This document shows, piece by piece, positions 20,799 to 29,293 of a stretch of DNA of 64,000 nucleotides (position 1 is the stretch's first letter; each line of letters opens with the position of its first letter). The notes under the pieces are model-generated. The model saw only the letters and a program-made list of their open reading frames with translations. It was not told the DNA's origin and searched no databases. The translations under genes were made by a program, and so were the position numbers. The DNA comes from Halomonas borealis (GTDB taxonomy: Bacteria > Pseudomonadota > Gammaproteobacteria > Pseudomonadales > Halomonadaceae), in NCBI RefSeq assembly GCF_004798905.1, contig NZ_SDMO01000006.1, positions 124,001 through 188,000 of the forward strand. Reading direction: 5' to 3'.

Positions 20799-20929
20799 GG
20801 CGAACGATGATGGGCCACTGTCGGAGGGCCAAGCGGCGCGGGTTATCCGCCGCAGGTGGCGAATGAGGCGCCCAAGGGTGGAGGCGTGTATCGCGCCTCA
20901 CGCCGGCAACCTCATCCCTCGACAATGCC

Positions 20930-21406
20930 TTATTCCGCGTCGTGCATCTGCTTTTGCAGGTAGTTCTCGATGCCGACCTTGTCGATCAGCGAGAGCTCGG
21001 TCTCGAGCTTATCGATGTGCTCTTCCTCGTCGGCGAGGATGTCGCGGAACAGGTCGCGGGTCACGTAGTCCTGCACCGATTCGCAGTAGGCGATCGCCTC
21101 GATGTAGTCATCGCGGCCCTGGTGCTCGAGCTTGAGATCGCACTCGAGCATTTCCTTGGCGTCTTCGCCGATCAGCAGCTTGCCGTAGTCCTGCAGGTTG
21201 GGCACGCCCTCGAGGAACAGGATCCGCTCGATCAGCTTGTCGGCGTGCTTCATCTCCTCGATGGATTCCTCATACTCGAACTTGCCCAGCACCGCCAGGC
21301 CCCAGTCCTGATACATCTTGGCATGCAGGTAGTACTGGTTGATCGCCACCAACTCGTTGCCGAGTGCGGTATTGAGGTACTCGAGGACCTTCTTGTCGCC
21401 TTTCAT
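20930..21406 (-). CDS. bfr: Bacterioferritin
   Basis: Iron-storage protein forming a 24-subunit haem-containing shell in the cytoplasm. The 158-residue product has all ferroxidase-centre residues of the E. coli type: Glu18, Tyr25, Glu51, His54, then the second-half glutamate in the [12 protein letters not shown] region and the DEEEHID motif. Met52, the axial haem ligand, is present in EEMKHAD, so this is a haem-binding type. The start at 21406 has a GAGGTGG site; an in-frame stop blocks upstream extension. bfd lies 152 bp upstream on the same strand. Confidence 0.96.
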   Translation of the reverse strand: MKGDKKVLEYLNTALGNELVAINQYYLHAKMYQDWGLAVLGKFEYEESIEEMKHADKLIERILFLEGVPNLQDYGKLLIGEDAKEMLECDLKLEHQGRDDYIEAIAYCESVQDYVTRDLFRDILADEEEHIDKLETELSLIDKVGIENYLQKQMHDAE

Positions 21407-21558
21407 GACACCACCTCTTCACTGTCGTCGGGATCGTCTTTCAGCTTGGCACGCGCGGGGCGGCGCTGCCATTCATGACAGACAGTCTAGGCGATGCCTA
21501 CAAAAACTCAAATAAATCAAATGGTTGAAAACGACAACAGAAACGATAGCGATTGCCA

Positions 21559-21765
21559 TCACACGGCGTAGGCGAGCCCCTGCCGAGCCACGACCCGCTC
21601 CTCCTGGATGGCCTCACGGGTGATGCTCTTGCCCATGCAGGCGCACTTTCCGCATTGGGTGCCGCACCCCGTCTCGTGCTGGACATCGCGCCAGCTGCGC
21701 GCGCCCTCTTCCACGCTACGGCGGATCGCCTTGTCACTCACACCCTTGCACAGACACACATACAT
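21559..21765 (-). CDS. bfd: Bacterioferritin-associated ferredoxin Bfd
   Basis: A 68-residue [2Fe-2S] protein that docks on bacterioferritin and supplies electrons to release stored iron. The cluster ligands are Cys4 and Cys6 (MYVCLCKGV) and Cys38 and Cys41 (in GTQCGKC), the BFD-like arrangement. Two further cysteines (34 and 43) flank them. A Fur-box-like sequence lies 34 to 48 bp upstream of the start, in keeping with induction of bfd on iron starvation in related bacteria. Confidence 0.93.
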   Translation of the reverse strand: MYVCLCKGVSDKAIRRSVEEGARSWRDVQHETGCGTQCGKCACMGKSITREAIQEERVVARQGLAYAV

Positions 21766-21798
21766 GACATCACCTCGTCTAGATCACACATAGAATGT

Positions 21799-21813
21799 AA
21801 ATGATTCGCATGG
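21799..21813. promoter_or_regulatory. Candidate Fur box upstream of bfd
   Basis: AAATGATTCGCATGG matches the core of the Fur consensus as AATGAT-N3-CAT, 9 of 15 positions of the inverted-repeat core. It is placed 34 bp before the bfd start in an AT-rich pocket, where a repressor would block transcription. Confidence 0.5.
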
Positions 21814-21852
21814 GCTATCGCAAGCATGGCCGCCGACTATTCCTCGGCCGCA

Positions 21853-21929
21853 GTGCGAGGTGCGAGGTGCGAGGTGCGAGGTGCGAGGTGCGAGGTGCGA
21901 GGTGCGAGGTGCGAGGTGCGAGGTGCGAG
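21853..21929. repeat. 7-bp VNTR, 11 perfect copies of GTGCGAG
   Basis: Eleven uninterrupted copies of GTGCGAG occupy 77 bp between the RDD gene (stop at 21938) and bfd. All frames stay open through the array, which produces meaningless repetitive translations. A perfect heptanucleotide array is prone to slippage and is likely to vary in copy number between strains. Confidence 0.95.
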
Positions 21930-21937
21930 CGGCAGGC

Positions 21938-22411
21938 TCAGCGGCGCCGGGGAAGCACCACCATGCGGGTGCCGGAAGCCAGGTCCGACCAGCTGCGCCG
22001 CTCGCCGTCGAACAACACCCACAGATGGCCGAGCCCCAGCGGCAGGAAGGCCAGCCCACCGATCAGGCAGCGCGCCAGGCTCTGGCGCCGTCCGATGGCG
22101 TGGCCATCACGGGTCTGTACCCGCAGCCGCCAGGCCTGCATGCCCAGCGTCATGCCGCCGCGGGTCCAGAAGTAGGTGAAGAAGGCGCCGGCGGCGAACG
22201 CCAGCAACAGGCGCAACGACCACACCTGGACGGCACCGAGGCCGACCCGGTCGGGGGGAATGCCCAGCAGCAGGCGACTCACCGCCACGTGGGCGGCGGT
22301 GAGCAGGACCCACAGCGCCAGCACCAGCAGGCCATCGTAGAGCATCGCCCCGAGCCGCCGGCCGAGGCCGGCGGGCCAGGCGTCATCGAGGTGATCGAAA
22401 CGGCGCGACAT
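21938..22411 (-). CDS. RDD-family membrane protein
   Basis: A 157-residue inner-membrane protein of the RDD family, function unknown. It opens with AGLGRRLGAMLYDGLLVLAL, the RDD signature region where Arg and Asp precede the first helix. A second hydrophobic segment lies at about residues 65-85, followed by GGMTLGMQAWRLRVQTRDG, a family hallmark, and a third segment near residue 120. It starts 12 bp after lptG ends and is probably cotranscribed with lptF-lptG, a common arrangement in Pseudomonas and Halomonas. Confidence 0.88.
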   Translation of the reverse strand: MSRRFDHLDDAWPAGLGRRLGAMLYDGLLVLALWVLLTAAHVAVSRLLLGIPPDRVGLGAVQVWSLRLLLAFAAGAFFTYFWTRGGMTLGMQAWRLRVQTRDGHAIGRRQSLARCLIGGLAFLPLGLGHLWVLFDGERRSWSDLASGTRMVVLPRRR

Positions 22412-22423
22412 GATGACTCCGGT

Positions 22424-23488
22424 TCAGCCGGTACGACGCAAGAGGTAGAGCCCCAACCCGGCACACAGCAGCGTCGGCACCAGCACGGCCCAGGCCGGCG
22501 AGAAGCCGAACAACGTCGAGGCGGGCCCCAGCAGGTCCTGCAGGTACTTGAACACCAGCCCGGTGACCACGCCATAGAACACCCGGGTGCCGGCGGCCAC
22601 GGTGCGCAGCGGGCCGAACACGAAGGAGGCCGCGACCAGCACCAGCGAGGCCATGGTCAGCGGCATCAGCATCTTCTGCCAAAAGTAGATCAGCGGCTGG
22701 GTGGCGTCCTGCCCCTGGGAGCGAAGATGTCGCGCATAGGCCCACAGTTCGCTGGGCGCCTGGGTCTCCACGTCGCGCAACAGGCGATCGAGGCGCTGGG
22801 GGGTCAGCTCGGTCTGCCAGGCGCGCGTCGACTGATGAGAGGTCTCGGTGCGGCCATCCAGGAAACGGGTCTCGTCGACGTCGTGCAGCATCCAGCCGCC
22901 GTCCTGCCACACCGCACGGCGGGCGCTCAGCGCTTCTTTAAGCTCGCGACCCTCGAAGCGGTAACGGGTCAGCTCCAGCACCACCTCATCGGCGCGGATC
23001 GCCCCGAAGCGGTAGAAGTCGTCGCCCTCGCGCTGCCAGCCGCCGCTCTCGGTCAGCACCGCACCCTCGCCCTGCATCTGCTCGAGCCGCCAGGCGCTGG
23101 CGAACTGCTCGGTCTTGGGGCTGACGAACTCGGCGACGAACAGCACCACCGCGATCACCAGGATGATCGGCTTCATCACGCCCCACAGGATGCGCACCAG
23201 CGAGCGGCCGGCGGCGCGCATCACGGTGAGCTCATTGCTCGAGGCCATGCCGCCGAGCCCGATCAGGGCGCCGATCAGCACCCCCACCGGGGCATACTGG
23301 TAGAAGCGCCAGGGTAGCTGGAAGATCAGGTAGAGGAGCACCTGCAGGGCGCCATAGTCGCCCTCCACGTCACCCAGGTCATTGATGTAGGTGATCACCA
23401 GGTCGAGCCCCAGCAACACCACCTGGACCACCAGGATGGCGCCGAGGATCTGGCGCGCGATATAACGGTCGAGACGGTCGGCGATCAT
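22424..23488 (-). CDS. lptG: LPS export ABC transporter permease LptG
   Basis: One of two permeases of the LptBFG ABC transporter, which extracts lipopolysaccharide from the inner membrane. The 354-residue protein has the expected plan: three N-terminal helices with the coupling segment SNELTVMRAAG near residue 85, a large periplasmic beta-jellyroll domain (about residues 130-270), and three C-terminal helices ending in LLRRTG. The ATG at 23488 overlaps the lptF stop by 4 bases (ATGA). Confidence 0.96.
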   Translation of the reverse strand: MIADRLDRYIARQILGAILVVQVVLLGLDLVITYINDLGDVEGDYGALQVLLYLIFQLPWRFYQYAPVGVLIGALIGLGGMASSNELTVMRAAGRSLVRILWGVMKPIILVIAVVLFVAEFVSPKTEQFASAWRLEQMQGEGAVLTESGGWQREGDDFYRFGAIRADEVVLELTRYRFEGRELKEALSARRAVWQDGGWMLHDVDETRFLDGRTETSHQSTRAWQTELTPQRLDRLLRDVETQAPSELWAYARHLRSQGQDATQPLIYFWQKMLMPLTMASLVLVAASFVFGPLRTVAAGTRVFYGVVTGLVFKYLQDLLGPASTLFGFSPAWAVLVPTLLCAGLGLYLLRRTG

Positions 23489-24567
23489 CCGCTCATCCCC
23501 TTGCGTTGGGCCTGCAGCGTCATCGCCAGGCCGATGACCAGGAAGGCGGCATGGATCGGCCACATGCCGAACCCGGCCGGCCACGCCCCCCGCGTGATGG
23601 CATCCAGGGACGCCAGCAACAGGCTGAGATAGGCCACGTACAGGAAGATCGCCGGCAACAGCTTGGCGAAGCGGCCCTGGCGTGGATTGACCCGCGACAA
23701 CGGCATCGCCATCAGCGTCAGGATGAAGACCATCAGCGGCAGCCCCAGGCGCCACTGCAGCTGGGCCGCGGCGGGCGACGAGTCGGCGGCCAGCAGGGCC
23801 TGCGTGGTGGCGAACTCGGGATCATCGAGATCGAGACTCTTCTCGTCCCGGGCCAGCCGCACGGCGTAGGTGCCGAACTCGAGCCGCTCGGCCTGGGATC
23901 GGCCGGGGTCGACGCTGTAACGTTCGCCGTCGGTCAGCACCAGAAAGCGACTGCCGGTGTCCTCGTCGACGGCCTGGTAGCCGCCATCGGCACGGGTCAC
24001 CACGGTGGTCGGCGTGCCGTCGGAGCGGCGCTGACGCTCGCTGATGAAGACTTCATCCATGCGAGTCTCGTCTGCGGTCAGCGCCTCGGTATAGGCGGTG
24101 CGACCGCCGCCGAACTCCTGGAAGCGCCCTGGGTTCAACACCGAGAAATCCAGCTGGCTGCGCTGCTTCTCCAGCATCACCTCGTTGTGCAGCGCGCCGG
24201 CGGGGCTCAGCCACAGGCTGCATAGCCCGACCATCACCGCCACCACGGTGGCCGGCACCAGGCTCACCTGCAGCAGCTTGTTGGGGCTGGTGCCACAGGC
24301 CACCAACACGGTGATCTCGCTGTTCAAATAGAGCTGCCCATAGGCCAACAGGATGCCCAGGAAGAAAGCCAGCGGCAGAATCAGTTCGAGGAAGCCCGGC
24401 AGGTGGAACAGCATCAGGGTGCCGAGGATGTTCAGGGGAATCTCGCCATCCGCGGCGTTGGCGAAGTAGCGAATGAAGCGGCTGCCCATGATCACCAGCA
24501 GCAGCACCCCGGCCACGGCGGCCATGGTCTGCAGGATCTCACGGGACAGATAGCGGAATATGATCAA
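23485..24567 (-). CDS. lptF: LPS export ABC transporter permease LptF
   Basis: Partner of LptG in lipopolysaccharide export. The 360-residue protein starts MIIFRYLSREIL, typical of LptF, and has the coupling segment NSEITVLVACG near residue 83, a periplasmic domain at about residues 125-270, and C-terminal helices with LPLMVFILTLMAMPLSR. No ATG is available at the conserved N-terminus; the start is a TTG at 24565-24567 with GGGAG upstream. It diverges from pepA, the classic lptFG/pepA arrangement. Confidence 0.95.
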   Translation of the reverse strand: MIIFRYLSREILQTMAAVAGVLLLVIMGSRFIRYFANAADGEIPLNILGTLMLFHLPGFLELILPLAFFLGILLAYGQLYLNSEITVLVACGTSPNKLLQVSLVPATVVAVMVGLCSLWLSPAGALHNEVMLEKQRSQLDFSVLNPGRFQEFGGGRTAYTEALTADETRMDEVFISERQRRSDGTPTTVVTRADGGYQAVDEDTGSRFLVLTDGERYSVDPGRSQAERLEFGTYAVRLARDEKSLDLDDPEFATTQALLAADSSPAAAQLQWRLGLPLMVFILTLMAMPLSRVNPRQGRFAKLLPAIFLYVAYLSLLLASLDAITRGAWPAGFGMWPIHAAFLVIGLAMTLQAQRKGMSG

Positions 24568-24864
24568 CGTTGTCTCCCGGTCCGGGGCCTTCCGGCCCGA
24601 CCCTCTTCCATGCAATGAGACACGGGGCCGGGGGAGTGTCGAACGCCATTCGAGCGATCGTGGATAGCGGCATCCCCGGGGTGGATATGGCCACCGCCCC
24701 TCTCCATGCCCCGCCCCGGTGCCCCTCGCCATATACCACGGCGATAGACCCGCGCACGCCACAGATCGGTGTGAAGTCCGGCGGGCTCCTAGGGTACACT
24801 GGGCCGAATCGGCCACGTGCCGGCATTATCCAGAATCCCCCACCGCTTGTCTTGTGGAGACACC
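24568..24864. promoter_or_regulatory. Divergent lptF/pepA promoter region
   Basis: This 297-bp region separates the divergent lptF and pepA. The best pepA -10 candidate is TACACT at 24795-24800 with a weak -35. No gene is seen. Confidence 0.4.
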
Positions 24865-26388
<1,524 letters not shown>

Positions 26389-26392
26389 GGCC

Positions 26393-26430
26393 CATCGCCA
26401 CGCCCGGCTCACCCTGCGGGCGTGGCGATG
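26393..26430 (+). terminator. Stem-loop terminator after pepA
   Basis: CATCGCCACGCCCG (26393-26406) pairs perfectly with CGGGCGTGGCGATG (26417-26430) around a 10-base loop, five bases after the pepA stop, followed by CCTTTCCC. Confidence 0.8.
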
Positions 26431-26500
26431 CCTTTCCCGCCCTGAAGCGCGATTTTCATGTCCCGAGCGGCCCCTCGCCCGGTGATACCGAACAGCATGC

Positions 26501-26521
26501 CGGGGCGCCGACGGCGCCCCG
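26501..26521 (+). promoter_or_regulatory. Hairpin in the ilvE leader
   Basis: A 9-bp stem CGGGGCGCC/GGCGCCCCG with loop GAC ends 19 bases before the ilvE start, immediately upstream of its GAAGCGGAG ribosome-binding region. It could affect translation or be a residual terminator; no branched-chain leader peptide is visible. Confidence 0.4.
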
Positions 26522-26540
26522 CTGAAGCGGAGACCCAGCC

Positions 26541-27641
26541 GTGTCCACCCAACGTTTTTCCGTGCAGCCCACCGCCGACGCCACGGCGACCTCGGTCCGT
26601 GAGGACGTCCTGAGCGATCCCGGTTTCGGGCGTTACTTCACCGATCACATGGCCCACATTCGCTGGACCATCGATGCCGATTGGCAGGGCCACGAGGTGC
26701 GCCCCTACGGCCCGCTGACCCTGGACCCGGCCGCCGCCGTGCTGCACTACGGCCAGGAGATCTTCGAGGGCGTGAAGGCCTATCGCCATGCCGACGGCTC
26801 GGTATGGACCTTCCGCCCCGAGAAGAACGCCGAGCGTTTCCGCCGTAGCGCCCGCCGCCTGGCCCTGCCGGAGCTCTCCGACGAGGACTTCATCGGCTCG
26901 CTCAAGGCGCTGCTGGCCCAGGACCACGCCTGGGTGCCGACGCCGGCCAGCGAGGCCGACGAATCGAGCCTCTACCTGCGCCCGTTCATGATCGCCAGCG
27001 AGAGCTTCCTCGGCGTGCGGCCGTCCCACGAGGTCGACTACTACGTCATCGCCTCGCCGGCCGCGGCTTATTTCCAGGGCGGCATCAAGCCGGTATCGAT
27101 CTGGCTGTCCTCGCACTACAAGCGCGCCGCCGCCGGGGGTACCGGCTTCGCCAAGTGCGGCGGCAACTACGCCGCCTCCCTGGCCGCCCAGAAGGAGGCC
27201 GCCGAGCACGAGTGCAGCCAGGTCGCCTTCCTCGACGCCGCCGAGAACAAGTGGATCGAGGAACTGGGCGGCATGAACCTGTTCTTCGTCTACCGCGACG
27301 GCCGCATCGTCACCCCGCGCCTGACCGACACCATCCTCGAGGGCGTGACCCGCGACTCGGTGCTGACCCTGGCCCGCGACGAAGGCCTGACCCCGGAAGA
27401 GCGCCCGATCAGCATCGACGAATGGCGTGAAGGGGCGGCCAACGGCGAGATCGTCGAGGTCTTCGCCTGCGGCACCGCCGCGGTGATCACCCCGGTGGGC
27501 GAGCTGGTCAGCGAGGACGACACCATCCGTCTGAACGCCGAGGGCGACAACGCGATCGCCAAGCGCCTGCGTACCCGCCTACTCGACCTGCAGTACGGCC
27601 GCAGCGAGGACAAGCACGGCTGGCTGACGCGCCTGGCATGA
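26541..27641 (+). CDS. ilvE: Branched-chain amino acid aminotransferase
   Basis: PLP enzyme of fold type IV that interconverts Leu, Ile and Val with their 2-oxo acids. At 366 residues it belongs to the longer BCAT class rather than the roughly 309-residue E. coli IlvE. Markers are LHYGQEIFEGVKAYR near residue 72, SLYLRPFMIA, the PLP-lysine region TGFAKCGGNYAASLAAQ near residue 203, EELGGMNLFFV and FACGTAAVITPVG. The start is GTG. It lies between hairpins and interrupts the pepA-holC-valS order usual in gammaproteobacteria. Confidence 0.93.
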   Translation: MSTQRFSVQPTADATATSVREDVLSDPGFGRYFTDHMAHIRWTIDADWQGHEVRPYGPLTLDPAAAVLHYGQEIFEGVKAYRHADGSVWTFRPEKNAERFRRSARRLALPELSDEDFIGSLKALLAQDHAWVPTPASEADESSLYLRPFMIASESFLGVRPSHEVDYYVIASPAAAYFQGGIKPVSIWLSSHYKRAAAGGTGFAKCGGNYAASLAAQKEAAEHECSQVAFLDAAENKWIEELGGMNLFFVYRDGRIVTPRLTDTILEGVTRDSVLTLARDEGLTPEERPISIDEWREGAANGEIVEVFACGTAAVITPVGELVSEDDTIRLNAEGDNAIAKRLRTRLLDLQYGRSEDKHGWLTRLA

Positions 27642-27648
27642 TGCCCCT

Positions 27649-27670
27649 CCCCCGGGCCAGCGCCCGGGGG
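27649..27670 (+). terminator. Stem-loop after ilvE
   Basis: CCCCCGGGC (27649-27657) pairs with GCCCGGGGG (27662-27670) around CAGC, eight bases after the ilvE stop, followed by TTC. Confidence 0.6.
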
Positions 27671-27699
27671 TTCATGCCTCCCGGCAGGAGAGACGCCAC

Positions 27700-28440
27700 A
27701 TGAATCCCGTGATGCTGATCACCGGTGCCGGCCGTGGCATCGGCGCGGCCACCGCCCGGCTCGCGGCCCGCGAGGGCTATACGGTGGCCATCAACTACCG
27801 GCGTGACCATCATGCCGCCGAGAGCGTGGTCGAGGCCATCCACCAGGCCGGTGGACAAGCCATCGCCATCCCCGCCGACGTCGCCAGCGACGCCGGCATC
27901 CAGACGCTGTTCGAGACCGTCGATGCCAAGCTCGGGCGCCTGGACGCGCTGGTCAACAACGCCGGCGTGGTGGACGCCAACTGCCGCCTCGAGGACATGG
28001 ACTTCGCCCGCATCGAGCGCATGATGCGCATCAACGTGGCGGGTCCCATGATCTGCGCACGGGAGGCCGTGCGGCGCATGTCGACCCGCCATGGCGGTCA
28101 CGGTGGCACCATCATCAACGTGTCGTCCGCGGCCGCGCGCCTGGGAGGCGCCGATGAATACGTCGATTACGCCGCCTCGAAGGGCGCCATCGACAGCCTG
28201 ACCCGCGGCCTGGCCCGCGAGGTCGCAGGCGACGGCATCCGCGTCAATGGCGTACGCCCGGGGGTGATTCGCACCACCATCCATGCCAGCGCCAATAACC
28301 CGCACAAGGTCGAACTCGCCGGCCAACGCATTCCTCTCGGACGCATCGGCGACCCCGAAGAGATCGCCTCGGCCATCCTGTGGCTGAGCGGCAGCGGCTT
28401 CTCGACCGGCTCCATCATCGACGTCGACGGTGGCGTGTAA
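27700..28440 (+). CDS. SDR-family NAD(P)-dependent oxidoreductase
   Basis: A 246-residue classical short-chain dehydrogenase/reductase. The cofactor motif TGAGRGIG is at residue 8, LVNNAGVV near residue 85, the catalytic serine in INVSSAAARLGG near residue 140, and the active-site pair in YVDYAASKGA near residue 156. The arginine in NYRRD after the second strand suggests a preference for NADP(H). Substrate unknown. The RBS GGAGAG precedes the ATG; holC follows 9 bp after the stop, so these two are probably cotranscribed. Confidence 0.92.
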   Translation: MNPVMLITGAGRGIGAATARLAAREGYTVAINYRRDHHAAESVVEAIHQAGGQAIAIPADVASDAGIQTLFETVDAKLGRLDALVNNAGVVDANCRLEDMDFARIERMMRINVAGPMICAREAVRRMSTRHGGHGGTIINVSSAAARLGGADEYVDYAASKGAIDSLTRGLAREVAGDGIRVNGVRPGVIRTTIHASANNPHKVELAGQRIPLGRIGDPEEIASAILWLSGSGFSTGSIIDVDGGV

Positions 28441-28449
28441 CGAGGCCCC

Positions 28450-28893
28450 ATGACCCGTATCGATTTCTACATCCTCCCCGAGACGACCCTTGAGGCGCGG
28501 CTGGCCTTCGCCTGCCGACTGGCCGAGACCATCGCCCGCAAGGGCTATCGGCTGCACCTGCACGCCGAGGACGAGGCCATGGCCCGAGAGCTGGATGACG
28601 CCCTGTGGACCTTCCGCCCCGACGCCTACCTGCCGCATGCCCTTCTCGGCAGCGAGCAGGCCTCGAGCGTGCCGGTGACCATCGGCTGGCAGGAACCACC
28701 GCCCGGCGACGCCGGCGTGCAGGCGATGCTCAACCTGCACCCGGAGATCCCGGAATGGTTCTCGCGCTTCGAGCGGGTCGCCGAGATCATCAACCAGCAC
28801 CAGGCGGTGCTGACCGCCAAGCGGCGCTGCTGGCAGACCTACAAGAAACGCGGCTATCCGGTCACCCCGCACCATCTGCGCGCGGGAGCCTGA
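28450..28893 (+). CDS. holC: DNA polymerase III chi subunit HolC
   Basis: Chi links the clamp loader to single-strand binding protein at the replication fork. The 147-residue protein matches HolC with RIDFYILPETTLEARLAFACRLAETIARKG at the N-terminus in sequence order, DDALWTFRPDAYLPHAL near residue 45 and a tryptophan-containing WQTYKKRGY near the C-terminus. It is in its conserved place before valS but separated from pepA by ilvE and an SDR gene. Confidence 0.92.
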   Translation: MTRIDFYILPETTLEARLAFACRLAETIARKGYRLHLHAEDEAMARELDDALWTFRPDAYLPHALLGSEQASSVPVTIGWQEPPPGDAGVQAMLNLHPEIPEWFSRFERVAEIINQHQAVLTAKRRCWQTYKKRGYPVTPHHLRAGA

Positions 28894-29293
28894 CCCCGCA
28901 CGCTCAGTGGAGCAGGGTGAAGGAGCGCCGAGGGGTAGGCCTAAGCGAGGGTCTTTTGACCAGGGGCGAGGTGGAAGAAGGGCATCCGGTGAATGATCCT
29001 CCCGCCGAGCGGGCTTGGCCATGGAGGGCCAACCCAGGCCCTGCCAGCGGCGCAGGAAGCGACAGCGCCGCAGAGCAAGAGTAGCGGGGTTCACAGCGCC
29101 CTCGCGCAGGTCTGCCGCCGGACAAGTCCCAAGATCGAGGCGGTGAGAAACGATAGTCCTGGCCTGCCCTCGCGCCCATGACGCCACCCGCCCCCTCGGG
29201 CTATAATCGAGCCCATTTTTCGCGTCCCGCACCGCCGGCCTCGAGGGCCCAGCGTGCCGCGTGGCCGCCTCCTCCTTCGACCCGGAAGACACC
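28894..29293. other. 400-bp structured non-coding region before valS
   Basis: No credible gene is seen between holC and valS. The region contains adjacent small hairpins: CCCGC-CGA-GCGGG at 29001-29013 and TTGGCC/GGCCAA at 29015-29032. It is unusually long for this junction. A regulatory leader, a small RNA or a degenerate dispersed repeat are all possible. Confidence 0.5.
29202..29207 (+). promoter_or_regulatory. Candidate -10 box of the valS promoter
   Basis: A perfect TATAAT lies 87 bp before the valS start. The -35 region at 17 bp (TGACGC, 29179-29184) matches poorly. Confidence 0.5.

Noticed and set aside
21853..21929. Possible CRISPR array
   Set aside because: The repeats are 7 bp, directly adjacent and without spacers; no cas genes are near. 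It is a simple VNTR.
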